In this document: in pieces, positions 27,001 through 36,544 of the stretch
How positions within the stretch are numbered: the stretch's first letter is position 1
Layout of the letters: the number at the start of each line of letters is the position of its first letter
Virus record (IMG/VR): IMGVR_UViG_3300017708_001182
Coordinates: 1-64,000 of that record
Source: a virus
DNA: 64,000 bases
Strand: one strand, 5' to 3'
Translations under genes and position numbers: made by a program
The notes under the pieces: model-generated
Told to the model about the DNA's origin: nothing
Databases searched by the model: none
What the model saw: only the letters and a program-made list of their open reading frames with translations

Positions 27001-30000
27001 CAATTCTATTAGCTTCAAACAATGCTGAAGATATCTGCACTAATTGTGAACCTGATATTTTAGGACTTACAATCTGTTTGTCTATAATAGAATATAAAAT
27101 ATTTCTAATTATTTGGTATGCAGGGGTTGCTTCAAGAACACCATCACCATTTAAAAATGCTGTAAGAGCATCAGAAATATTATCATTTGTTTCTCTTCTA
27201 AAAATTTCTTCACGAAGTGTTTTGACAACCTTTGATCTACCAGTTTCTTCATCAAGAACAATTTCCCCATTTACTTCAGACAGACCTAGACGTTTTAATA
27301 AACCCTGATAACCTTCATTAGTCATCTCTTCTAGCAACGATTGGTTATTAACAATTTCCTTGTATAAATCAGAACTTGCTTCTTTCTCTTCCTTAGATAG
27401 AGTTAACCATTTATCAAATCCACCTTTGTAATCGACAGGCACTCCGTTCTCCATAAGGTCCATGGTGATAAGCTTAGTAATCTGGGACCCTCGTGTTACT
27501 AATGCTTTATCTTTAGAACGTACTTCAGATTGTAAGCTTATTATAGATAGTGGAACATTAACTATAGACTCATACTCAGCATCATTAAATGATCCATCTT
27601 CTTCATTGTATGTAACATGTGATGATTCAGCTCCTACCTTTCTACCAGATTCAAACACCATGTAATCTATGTTCTCCTTCTGCATTTTGTTGTACAATCT
27701 AACTCCATTATCTGCACCAAGCTCTTTCATCACTCTGTAAGATAGAGGATACAATGAAAACTTATCAAGCACTATATTATTATATGAAGAAGGATTTCCA
27801 TTCTTACCTAACTTAGTTCCTGATGTAATAGGTTTTAAGGGATCAAACGCACTCTTTATTTTAGGATTACCTTCTTTTAAAAGTTTATTCTCTTCTTCTA
27901 ATAAGGTTAATTCTTTATCACGTTTCTCCCAGGCAACCTCATATCTAAATTGCTTCTCTTCATTCTCATTCCAATCTGCTGATCTAATTCTAAAATTACG
28001 ATAGGCTTTATAAAGTATACTACCACCACCATCAGTTTCTTCAAATCGACCATAACCTGGAAGATTTATAACACCAAGAACATCTTTATGAGATACTGTT
28101 TTAAAATAATCTTGAGTAAAGTTAGTATATCCTATATCATCTTTACTATACCCTTCATTAAACACTGTATTATAAGCCACATTCATTTTAGGTGAATTGC
28201 TTACAATAGCCTGTCTTGGTGATAAGAAACTTTTAATACGCTTAAGTTCATCTTTGTATTGATATGGATCTGAGTAAATTAATTTATGCATTTCTATATT
28301 AGCCACTACATAGTTTACACTCATTAATATCATCTCATTAGTAAACTGATCTTTACTTACTTTTGATAACCCTTCTATATCTTTTACTTCAATAAACTTA
28401 TCTCCCTCTACTATCATCCCAAATCTATTCATGTAAGAAACTGTATTGCTTACATCTTTGAGTATAAAGTTACGTACAGCAGATGCTATTTCACTTCCAT
28501 GTAGTTTATATAGTTCTTCTGGTGTACGTGTTGAAGAAACTATTTCATTGTGTAATTTATCACCAAGGATACTTTTAAAGAAACGTAAGTCTTTACTATC
28601 TCTACCTGCAGCAACTGGACGATCTTCTCTAGATAGTCTTACCTCTGATAGGAAGTACTCTTTGAATATTGCATTTATATCAGCCATTCCTCTAACTAGG
28701 TCAGATGTTTTTAAAGGATTACCCATGTATATCATATGCTCAAGAGAGGCATCACCAGGAACTAGATTAATATATTGACCATTACGATTCAGATTAAGTT
28801 CTTGAATAAATCTTTGCCTTGCAGTTAATCTACTAGAAGTTGTAAGTCTATTTTTTATCTTATTATCAATACCACCTACATAACCTGGTTTTAAAAGCTC
28901 GCTAGCTCCTGCTTTCTTTTTACCATCTTCAGTAAACATTCTTCTTAAAAGATTAGATCCTTCACTGAATACATCTTTTAATAAGTATTCATACTTTGTA
29001 CCTGCTAATTGATTTAGATTACTTATTGAAGCAAGAGCATCATGTAATTCAGAGACAGCATTTGTACCCATAAAAACTTGTACACGCTCACCTTGTAAGT
29101 TAAAATATGTACTACTAAATTCAGGATTAGAAGCAACTTCTTGAATAATCCCTAGCTCTAACAATCGTTTGTTTACATCTAGAGATCTTGTAGAAAATGT
29201 AGATATTTCTGGAGTGTTACTTAAACTTCTAACTAGCCCACCAAGCACTTCCTCAAACTTTTTCTTGTTTGCAGGACTTAGTTTATTGTAGTCTGAAGGA
29301 CTAAAATTTATTCCTAATGTTGATAAGAAATTAAGTTTACCAGATCTTGTTGTTAAATTAATCTTATTTAGCTTAGATCTATTTACAATATACTTTCTTT
29401 TCTTTTCATCATAATCAAAAAATCCTTTGTTTGCTTTTGATAAAGTAGATATAGCACCAATATATTTATCTCTTAATTGAAGAGCAGCACTAGACAATGC
29501 AGCATCACCTACAGCAATCTCACCATTTTCAAACACAAATAAGTTCTTAACATCTGGTGCATACTTTTTAAATGTCTTCCATAAACCAGAAAGTAATTGA
29601 ATACCGTGTGTTGTATCAATATTACTAAAGTCAACTCCAGCTTGAAGAACAGAGCTTCTCGTTAAACGTGAGTACAGCATTTCATATGTAGAATCTTCAA
29701 TTGCTAAATTTTTCAACCTCTCAATCATTTCTTCTACACTTCTAGATGTGTGAAGTTTAGCCATCAGTGTAATAAAAGTTTTACTTGAAGAGACAAGTAA
29801 TCTTCCACCAATAGAGGATACCACATTATTTCCACTTTTATCAACTATAGGATTAGCAGCAAGAAGTAATTTAATAGCTACATTTGCTTTTCTAAAGTTA
29901 TCTATTTTTGAAGCATCAAATCTATTACTTTCTCTAACTCTATCCTCATCATTTAATTGCAAAGAATCATTCTCATCAAACTCTACACTGTATGCTCTTA

Positions 30001-30496
30001 TGTATTCTCTATGTTTTGCTTCAAGTCTTGGCCAGTCTTTAAGCACATCTATCATCAATTGACGATTATTTTTAATAATGTCTTCTAGTCTTTCTTTTTG
30101 TGCCTTAGTTAAATCTTTGTTGTTATTAATAATATCATTGATAGCATTCTCTTTACCTTTGATCGTTGCTAATACACCAACTTTTAAATCATTGTAAAGT
30201 GTACTTGCATTTATTTTTTCTATATTAAATAAGTTTTCATCTGACTTGATAAAATCATTTAACATTAGAAATGTCATTTCTTGAATAACATCAAAAGTTT
30301 GCTTATCGCTCAACACTTTAGAAGGTGTATCATCAGCTTGTTGTGAATCAAACAAATCATCAATAGGTGCATCACGAAATTCTATTTCAGGAACCTCACC
30401 ATTGTACTTAGCCCATAGGTAATATGCCTCACGCTCCCCTTTAGCAGCTACAAGTCTTTTCCATTCAGGCAATTTTATGTTAGGACATACTCCCAT
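24047..30496 (-). CDS. Virion RNA polymerase (crAss-like, DFDID motif)
   Basis: 2149 residues. The motif VGSDFDIDKLSMYFKN (DFDID near 1270) is the metal-binding catalytic loop of the single-chain double-psi beta-barrel RNA polymerase of crAss-like phages; phi14:2 gp66 is of nearly the same size with DFDID in a like position (recalled). It would be ejected with the DNA and transcribe early genes. The N-terminus carries the CPNI-x-LPEW tag also present in the 1609-aa protein. The C-terminus ends KCKG, as in the 2015-aa protein upstream. It overlaps both neighbours by one base (TAATG). No other polymerase fits this pattern. The assignment is strong by motif and context, but the fold is not verified. 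Confidence 0.8.
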   Translation of the reverse strand: MGVCPNIKLPEWKRLVAAKGEREAYYLWAKYNGEVPEIEFRDAPIDDLFDSQQADDTPSKVLSDKQTFDVIQEMTFLMLNDFIKSDENLFNIEKINASTLYNDLKVGVLATIKGKENAINDIINNNKDLTKAQKERLEDIIKNNRQLMIDVLKDWPRLEAKHREYIRAYSVEFDENDSLQLNDEDRVRESNRFDASKIDNFRKANVAIKLLLAANPIVDKSGNNVVSSIGGRLLVSSSKTFITLMAKLHTSRSVEEMIERLKNLAIEDSTYEMLYSRLTRSSVLQAGVDFSNIDTTHGIQLLSGLWKTFKKYAPDVKNLFVFENGEIAVGDAALSSAALQLRDKYIGAISTLSKANKGFFDYDEKKRKYIVNRSKLNKINLTTRSGKLNFLSTLGINFSPSDYNKLSPANKKKFEEVLGGLVRSLSNTPEISTFSTRSLDVNKRLLELGIIQEVASNPEFSSTYFNLQGERVQVFMGTNAVSELHDALASISNLNQLAGTKYEYLLKDVFSEGSNLLRRMFTEDGKKKAGASELLKPGYVGGIDNKIKNRLTTSSRLTARQRFIQELNLNRNGQYINLVPGDASLEHMIYMGNPLKTSDLVRGMADINAIFKEYFLSEVRLSREDRPVAAGRDSKDLRFFKSILGDKLHNEIVSSTRTPEELYKLHGSEIASAVRNFILKDVSNTVSYMNRFGMIVEGDKFIEVKDIEGLSKVSKDQFTNEMILMSVNYVVANIEMHKLIYSDPYQYKDELKRIKSFLSPRQAIVSNSPKMNVAYNTVFNEGYSKDDIGYTNFTQDYFKTVSHKDVLGVINLPGYGRFEETDGGGSILYKAYRNFRIRSADWNENEEKQFRYEVAWEKRDKELTLLEEENKLLKEGNPKIKSAFDPLKPITSGTKLGKNGNPSSYNNIVLDKFSLYPLSYRVMKELGADNGVRLYNKMQKENIDYMVFESGRKVGAESSHVTYNEEDGSFNDAEYESIVNVPLSIISLQSEVRSKDKALVTRGSQITKLITMDLMENGVPVDYKGGFDKWLTLSKEEKEASSDLYKEIVNNQSLLEEMTNEGYQGLLKRLGLSEVNGEIVLDEETGRSKVVKTLREEIFRRETNDNISDALTAFLNGDGVLEATPAYQIIRNILYSIIDKQIVSPKISGSQLVQISSALFEANRIAKTEINGKEGYTSDVLKFYEDKDGKRVMEVMVGRWFNSNMSDEDLLDYLNNTEEGQKILSGVAFRIPTQAQNSIDAFKIKKFLPQEFGGSVVVPSAIVEKVGSDFDIDKLSMYFKNVFYQNGKLKMVPYFGMGKEAKDKFSKMFDRGELLNKKQQDALGRILTDFNAGNIKIEQDEELNNLLSKLGMVSEEDIVQEFAETLKELDLKDAIVNRLYKQSLENEFIQSSENIITSRENFKNLIKPNDSTDLENIARDIVERTTGKSFDYSDVSNMLDRRFMSRLRQAFVAGKQAIGIAAVNQTNHSLNQRGIIYVNKDNLKYVSLEDARFLGDGEIKFAEYNKVELDGKEYPSLSGINNVDEKLISNINSQFIDGYVDIAAGPWIMEMGATPNLTSAFMFLVKIGVPVDTVAYFMNQPIIRDHIQSIENAGYKFIFIDDFIGETIANYGGLTEAQEKKLPKVIPSKDSLRGTLGKEKLTAKENLDQIFILKEFLKYSKMANQLYTVTQGTNWDTTNFNDPSLVFKKNVQFASAQNTIISSADDILNNSYIGNLADKINDAADAVANFLPSDAGRVRDVLQQTLMPYVNLPNKVFVKVARKAMNDLFDWAVQTDQNLNNDLQKVLLADNGVGSQVLSFIDTVKKNPKHPLYNNQIIDILEVQSSRAAGNTPTNLKLANRDNKVYDQNNIIYSFRELREYLKGETSLYDRIVELSILQSGLNNSPISFTSLIPYEDFSRIYNKTLSRIEKLPNLQDFHNLSVFQRNNWNDSDIVPSTTLNALKDKNGRFYYPSISFFGYNNLRGAIKAGDIPQLVSGGRGGEFEVFSWVDLKISATERAAMRKAGDYSYINRGLYKKVYDADKITPLTTADNNGRLYFVYKPINALGDSFRANEFYTEAKESIIDNRMMKVENEVIDEQIIPYMVKSDKKKSYTKVEEGDLVITIKGDRITVNNRSFAASMINFETLTGRLGYTPEQAGEIINAKCKG

Positions 30497-33400
30497 TAAC
30501 CTTTACATTTTTTGATTAATATTTCTTTTATTTGTTCCTTAGACAAACCTTTATCCTCTAGCTCTTTTACATCAGCACTATCAAATTGATCTAAGTTAAC
30601 ATCCATTTCTGTTTTCACTATACCTTCAAGTTCTGATGAGTTGACTTCTGATATACGTTTATTTATTAAATTCTCTAAATTATTAAGTTCGTCTTCAGCC
30701 TCACTAGTTTGCTGTGTTGGTTGAGATATAGTAAAAGACTTTTTAACATCTCTCAACATTGCCTCAGTAGATTTTCGAAGACTTGGGCTCAACTCTGCTT
30801 CTAAATCATATTCATAATTTGCTACTGTATTTTCATATAACTCTATAGTAGGATTAGGCGAATTAAATAATTCTTGTACTGCTGGCTCAAATTCAGTTAT
30901 TGGAGTCTCAAGTTCTACTAAATTTCGCTTAATAGTTTTAACCTCACTAGTTGGTTGTGTTGATTGAACATATAATTTTATGTTTGCTCCAGGTATAGCA
31001 ATTTCGCCAGAATTATCTGTTCTTTCTAGTCTAGGTGAACCTGCTCCAGTTGTACCTTTTTTTCTAAGACCTCTAAAAATAAATTTAGTGTTGTTTTTAT
31101 CATAAACAACATCTCCATCCTTTAATGTAGATTTATCCACAAGAACTTTTTCAACCTCACTAGTTGATTGTTTTACTGGTTGTGTAGGAGCTTCTGGCTT
31201 AGCTACTTTTTCATAAGCTTCTTGTGCAGCCTTCTTTATCATACCAGGCTTTATACTATTTAACACAACTGCTTTTAGTTGGTCATCAGTAATGTTCTTG
31301 GACCTAAATTCAGCAAGGTTACCACCAGGTACTATTTCTATACTATCTTTTGATATTTTACCATCTATGTCTTTAGCTTTAAATAATACTTTTTTTCCTG
31401 TTTGAGGAGATGTATATGTATTTACAGTATTACCATCAATAACATATCCTTCAGATTTTTTAAGTGGTATGTTTGAAGGCTGTGAACTTGGTTCTGGTAT
31501 TTGAAAATCATCAGCTGTATTTTCATTAATGAAATATACACCTTCTCTATTAGGTTCACCCTCTAGTTTAGGTTTCATTAGTGTATATAACGGTAATTCA
31601 AAATCTTCTCTACCCTTACTTGATAATAAATAAGATTGATAGTTAGGCCAAACAACAGATTCTATATCACCCTCTGAAGATATAGATATTATTTGTTCAA
31701 ACTTTTGATTGATGTCTAGCGTCTTAGCTCTATTAACATTGTTAAACATGCCTTCTAGAGTATTTATAATTGCATCTTTGTTTAGTTCTAATGCTGATGG
31801 TGTAAACTTAAATGTAACACCTTGATTAGAAAGGCGTAACACAAGTTTACCATCTTTATCTTTTTCAAAGAATGCACTATTGTTACCTGCTTCATTAGCT
31901 GGTATACCCCAATAAGTTACACCTTTTAAGAATTCAAGAATTCGTAAAGAACTATTGCTGTTAATTCCTTCAGTAGATAATAAGTTTTTAGACAACTGTA
32001 ATATAGAGTCATATATTGCAGATGCATCTTTAGATGTGTGTTGTCTATTCTTTAGCTTTACAAGTCCATTTTTTAATTCTAAAAATACAGAACCAAGAGC
32101 TGATGTATATTGAGTTGTTCCTTTAGATTGTGTGTTGTTAGTAGTAGGTATGCTTAGTAAAAGCTCAGTTTCTAAATCTGAGTCTGTAATAAGACCTGCA
32201 TCTTTTACAGATGTTCTGGTAGAATATATTCTATTACCACTACTATCTAACTCAAACTGGGGAACACCAAAAGATGCTGTTATATTAACAGGCACTCCTA
32301 AAGCTTCTTGAGTAAGTATACCGTCTCTAAACTTCTTATACTCTTTATTAATAAAGTCTTTTGTTTCTGAAGATGTACCTTCTCTAAACATTGTACCATT
32401 ACTAAAACCTTCTTCTGGAATAGTTTGGAATATAGCACTATCTAGTAATGCTTTTTCTTCTGGAATAGGTTTACCATCTACACCTACAGGTAGTCCAGTT
32501 TCATCAACCATTACCATTACAATCATTGAATCTTTAAATTCATCAATAAGTGCTTGATCATTATCTAATGCCAATTCTATTACACCTGGCAATATCTGAT
32601 CTTGTGTTTTACTTGTTACGTAAACACCACGTATCTTATCTCTGTTATCAAAAGAGTCTAAATCTAATCCAAACTGATTAGCTCTAATTTCATCAGGCTT
32701 CATCTCTTCACCACCTCTAGTGTCTCTAAATGTTGTAGATCTAGGAAGAACATCTAATGATTTTTTTGATTCAGGTTCGTATGAATTATCTGATGAATAT
32801 GTAGGTATACCTTTATCAGCTGTAGACATCACTGCATTAAGGTTTTTTTGTTGTTCTTCTTCTTCAACCTTCTGAGCATTGTACTCATCTATAATAGATT
32901 GAAATCTATCTACAATAACCTTTCTAGCTTTGTACTCAGATGTTAAATTAACTAAGTCCGATTCAAGTTGTCTAGTGTTATTTATAGCCTCAAGTAAACC
33001 ATCTTCATTTACATTAGTGTCTGCAGATAAATCATTTGTTAGGGCAAAGTTAGCTAGCTCTTGTTTTAACAGTGGCCATACCTCTTCTATATTTTCACCA
33101 GTAACAGCTGCATCTAATAATTCATTAAGGTATTGTGAGTAGTCTTGGTCTACAATGTACGAACTCTTAATAGCACTTCTAAGCAACTTAACTGCTGACT
33201 TAATAGTTTTCTCTGCAGACTTAGAAAGCTTCTTAGCTGCCCTTATAGAGTTTTTTAGATTTTTACTACTATCAAGTAATAGAGCAACTTGATTTTTTAA
33301 TTCTTTTAAAAACTCCCCACTGTCTTCAGGAAGGTCAGTTATTTGATCTGCAAAATCTGAAAAGTATGAAATATTAAATTGAAGCTCTTCTTTCTCTAGC

Positions 33401-36400
33401 TCAGCATTATTTATCACTTCAGTGAGATCAGCCTGCATAGACGTTAAATTATTTAAAGCTCTGGTAAATGATCTAGTAGCTTTAGAAAAGTTAAGCTTAA
33501 TCTTTTTTCCAGTCTCTTTCATCTTCTGGATGTTTGCAAGATCTTCTTTAACTTTAGCTAGTTTTTCTCTAGCTTTACTAATAACCTTATTAACCTCATC
33601 AAGGTTTTCTTTTGACTCCTCACCCAATTGAGCTAATGTCTCTAAGCGAGATTCTCTATTGTTTTTAAGTGTAAGTTTCTCTTTAGCAAGTTCTTCTGTA
33701 GATAAAAACAGTTCTTTAGATGTCTTCTGATTTTCATTTTCTACACTTCCAATCTTAATAATTCTAGCTTGATCAAAACCTTTTTTAGCAACAAAGTGAG
33801 TACGGTTAAGCTCTTTTTTTGCCACCTTACCTTTTGGTGTTAGGTATACAAAATATAATTTATCATTTTGATACTCAAGTCTACCTGGTCGTTTACCACC
33901 AAAGGGTTTACCAAAGTTGTATTCAAAGATTTCGTTTCTATGATTGTAGTAATAGTTGGCTGTGCTGTTAGCTTGTAAAGTGGACGCTTTACCTACACTA
34001 AGATTTTCAAACTCTTCAGTAGAAATATCTGACTCTTTACCTGTATCAAGGTTCTTTATCTTAAGTGTTCCATTTTCATTTACACCTAATACACTAAATC
34101 TAGATATAGGTACAGTAGAATTTAATGGTTGCTTAGAATAATCTGCACCCTTTCCAGCAAAGTATTCAGTATTTAACTCTATGTCCTTTTGCCCTTTTTT
34201 AGTTTTTACACTAACTGTTTCAGTAGGTCCGCTAGGAGTTGTTGCATCTTCTGGTCTATATAATATATATTTACTAGGATTGTCTTTTATATCTTGATAT
34301 GCTTTTACAAAAGATTTTCTAGCTAATGACATTTCTGATATGTCATCTAGCAATTGACCAAGCTCCTCTTTCTCAACATCAATAATATCCATTTCCTGAA
34401 TATCAAGAGCAGCATTATTAAATGCATCTATGTTACCCTGAGCAAGTCCATCTAAAACTTCAGAGATATTTATTCCAGCAGCAGTTAACTTAGGCATCAT
34501 CTCTAATAGTCTGCTATCAAAGTCTGCAACTTTACTAGCTGCATATATCATTTGATTCATCACGTCTGGACCATATTTTAAAAGCTTCTTGCCATCCTTA
34601 TTTAAAATAGGATTACCTTCATCATCTTTTAATATTTCACTTCCGTAACGTAAGTTAAGTGATTGGTATAATGACTTTACATCATCTGCAGTTTTTTCAA
34701 ATTTACTAAGTCTATTTAGATATGCTTCTCTTGTATCTGATTCAAGAGCTTTACCTTCAGCTTGCAGTTGAGCAAAGCCTTCTTCTGTACTAGCAAGTGT
34801 TTTATATTGATTAATGTCAGCTTTTACTAAATCATATCTGCCATATTTAATTCTAGGTGTAAGATAGTTGATAATGTAATCAGCTTCTGTATTTTTACTT
34901 CCTATAACATCACCATTCTTAATCTGCTCCTCTCTTTCCTTTTGTAAAACAGTTCCTCTGTTTACAGCATCAATAGTTTCCTTTGTGAAATCTGATAAAT
35001 TAGCGTTATTAAGAGCATCAATTGCTTGAGCTGTATTTTTCTTTCTAGCTCTGTCTTGTCTAAACCTACCTCTTGCTAACATTATAGATCCAGAAATTCC
35101 ACCAATAAGTGCATTCTTACCACCCTCATTACTAAAAGCACCCTCTGTAAGACCAACACCAATAGAGTTTATCCAACTTGTAGCTTCACCATTTAAAGCC
35201 TTTTTATAATAATCTTTTGTAGTCACTGTAGCAGTGTATTGAGCTAGTTCTTCAAAAGACTCTGATATAGAGAATGTGTATGGTCTTATTTTATTTAATC
35301 TAGATAGGAATGGGTATTTTACTTTAGGTGTTATATACTTACCACCCTCATAAGCAATATCATCTATCTCTCTAACAAGTTGATTGGCTATTCCTTTCTC
35401 TGCTTTATATCCACTACCTAATATCTTTGGAAACTGAATATAGTTAGTAGCTGATAAGACTGCTACGTTAGCAAAGAATGTAGCATTTCCTGATCCTTCT
35501 GTAGCATCATTAATAGCTTTAAGTGCTTCACCTGTTGGAACTACACCAAATTCTGCTACGTGTGCATCCACAAGCTCTTTTCTAAACTCATTACTACTGT
35601 GTAAAGCTTCTATTCCTGCTTCACCGCTTGTTGCTAAACCTGCAACAGTTATCCTACCTCCTTGATTTAATGCATTGTAATTAGAGAGAAACTTATCAGA
35701 TAATGATCTCACCTTACCATATGTGTCAGATACTTTAGATGCTCCTGCTAAACCTGCTTCTGTAGCAGCAAGTGTTTCTGCTCCTTTACCAACAGAAAAT
35801 AATCTTGAAGCATACGGAATACTTGATAATGCTTTTGTATATGCACCTCCTGATAGAGCAGCACCAGCAGCAAACCCTAAGTTCTTTACAACACCATCCC
35901 ACAAGAAGTTACCTGTAAACCAGTATTTAGGAGAATACCAATTAGCATCTCTTTCTGAAGCTGTATAGTAGTTTGGTAATGCATCTTCTGCATATTTATT
36001 TATTTCATCTAAAGATCTGTTAAACTCATTATCGTAGAATGAAGAAAACTTACCATCTGCAATTGCTTTAACAGTTCCATTAACAAGACCTATTGTTGAT
36101 TGTAAGAATGTTGTACCTGTAAGTAACAATCCTTTACTAACACCATTTACCATTTTAGAACCAAAACTTTGACTTTGTGCAGCAGCATCTTCGTTATCAA
36201 AGTTTCCTGGCATGAAGTAATCATATCTACCTTTTTCATTACCAGCATATTCATCAAGTGTTCTTATCTTAGCACCTTTGCCAGAATCACGACCAGCACT
36301 AGCAGACTTTATAAGATCAGCAAGAGCTGAACTAGTCTGACTACTTCCACCACCTATACTAGTAAAAGGATTTACATAAGGTCTATTTGGAAGAGGAGAT

Positions 36401-36543
36401 CCATCAACAGGTCCAGTTCTATAGCCTCCAAATCTCTGTTGCATGAATTGTTCATTCAACAAAGGGTTGGGAGAAGATAACTGAGTTGGAGGAGGGATGA
36501 CAGTCTTTCCACTCTGTGCTTTTGGTAAATTCTCTTTAGACAT
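30496..36543 (-). CDS. Giant cargo/ejection protein
   Basis: 2015 residues. The N-terminus has the short motif LPKAQSGK, shared in form with other cargo genes. Residues about 110-330 hold hydrophobic and glycine-rich stretches (GVSKGLLLTGTTFLQSTIG, LGFAAGAALSGGAYTKAL) that could insert in a membrane. The middle (about 950-1230) is a long lysine/glutamate-rich coiled coil. The end reads LEDKGLSKEQIKEIL...KKCKG, a short helical C-terminal element like that of the RNA polymerase. No catalytic motif was found. It lies directly upstream of the polymerase gene with a one-base overlap, as in crAss-like cargo blocks (recalled). I infer an ejected structural/pore protein. Confidence 0.7.
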   Translation of the reverse strand: MSKENLPKAQSGKTVIPPPTQLSSPNPLLNEQFMQQRFGGYRTGPVDGSPLPNRPYVNPFTSIGGGSSQTSSALADLIKSASAGRDSGKGAKIRTLDEYAGNEKGRYDYFMPGNFDNEDAAAQSQSFGSKMVNGVSKGLLLTGTTFLQSTIGLVNGTVKAIADGKFSSFYDNEFNRSLDEINKYAEDALPNYYTASERDANWYSPKYWFTGNFLWDGVVKNLGFAAGAALSGGAYTKALSSIPYASRLFSVGKGAETLAATEAGLAGASKVSDTYGKVRSLSDKFLSNYNALNQGGRITVAGLATSGEAGIEALHSSNEFRKELVDAHVAEFGVVPTGEALKAINDATEGSGNATFFANVAVLSATNYIQFPKILGSGYKAEKGIANQLVREIDDIAYEGGKYITPKVKYPFLSRLNKIRPYTFSISESFEELAQYTATVTTKDYYKKALNGEATSWINSIGVGLTEGAFSNEGGKNALIGGISGSIMLARGRFRQDRARKKNTAQAIDALNNANLSDFTKETIDAVNRGTVLQKEREEQIKNGDVIGSKNTEADYIINYLTPRIKYGRYDLVKADINQYKTLASTEEGFAQLQAEGKALESDTREAYLNRLSKFEKTADDVKSLYQSLNLRYGSEILKDDEGNPILNKDGKKLLKYGPDVMNQMIYAASKVADFDSRLLEMMPKLTAAGINISEVLDGLAQGNIDAFNNAALDIQEMDIIDVEKEELGQLLDDISEMSLARKSFVKAYQDIKDNPSKYILYRPEDATTPSGPTETVSVKTKKGQKDIELNTEYFAGKGADYSKQPLNSTVPISRFSVLGVNENGTLKIKNLDTGKESDISTEEFENLSVGKASTLQANSTANYYYNHRNEIFEYNFGKPFGGKRPGRLEYQNDKLYFVYLTPKGKVAKKELNRTHFVAKKGFDQARIIKIGSVENENQKTSKELFLSTEELAKEKLTLKNNRESRLETLAQLGEESKENLDEVNKVISKAREKLAKVKEDLANIQKMKETGKKIKLNFSKATRSFTRALNNLTSMQADLTEVINNAELEKEELQFNISYFSDFADQITDLPEDSGEFLKELKNQVALLLDSSKNLKNSIRAAKKLSKSAEKTIKSAVKLLRSAIKSSYIVDQDYSQYLNELLDAAVTGENIEEVWPLLKQELANFALTNDLSADTNVNEDGLLEAINNTRQLESDLVNLTSEYKARKVIVDRFQSIIDEYNAQKVEEEEQQKNLNAVMSTADKGIPTYSSDNSYEPESKKSLDVLPRSTTFRDTRGGEEMKPDEIRANQFGLDLDSFDNRDKIRGVYVTSKTQDQILPGVIELALDNDQALIDEFKDSMIVMVMVDETGLPVGVDGKPIPEEKALLDSAIFQTIPEEGFSNGTMFREGTSSETKDFINKEYKKFRDGILTQEALGVPVNITASFGVPQFELDSSGNRIYSTRTSVKDAGLITDSDLETELLLSIPTTNNTQSKGTTQYTSALGSVFLELKNGLVKLKNRQHTSKDASAIYDSILQLSKNLLSTEGINSNSSLRILEFLKGVTYWGIPANEAGNNSAFFEKDKDGKLVLRLSNQGVTFKFTPSALELNKDAIINTLEGMFNNVNRAKTLDINQKFEQIISISSEGDIESVVWPNYQSYLLSSKGREDFELPLYTLMKPKLEGEPNREGVYFINENTADDFQIPEPSSQPSNIPLKKSEGYVIDGNTVNTYTSPQTGKKVLFKAKDIDGKISKDSIEIVPGGNLAEFRSKNITDDQLKAVVLNSIKPGMIKKAAQEAYEKVAKPEAPTQPVKQSTSEVEKVLVDKSTLKDGDVVYDKNNTKFIFRGLRKKGTTGAGSPRLERTDNSGEIAIPGANIKLYVQSTQPTSEVKTIKRNLVELETPITEFEPAVQELFNSPNPTIELYENTVANYEYDLEAELSPSLRKSTEAMLRDVKKSFTISQPTQQTSEAEDELNNLENLINKRISEVNSSELEGIVKTEMDVNLDQFDSADVKELEDKGLSKEQIKEILIKKCKG

Positions 36544-36544
36544 A

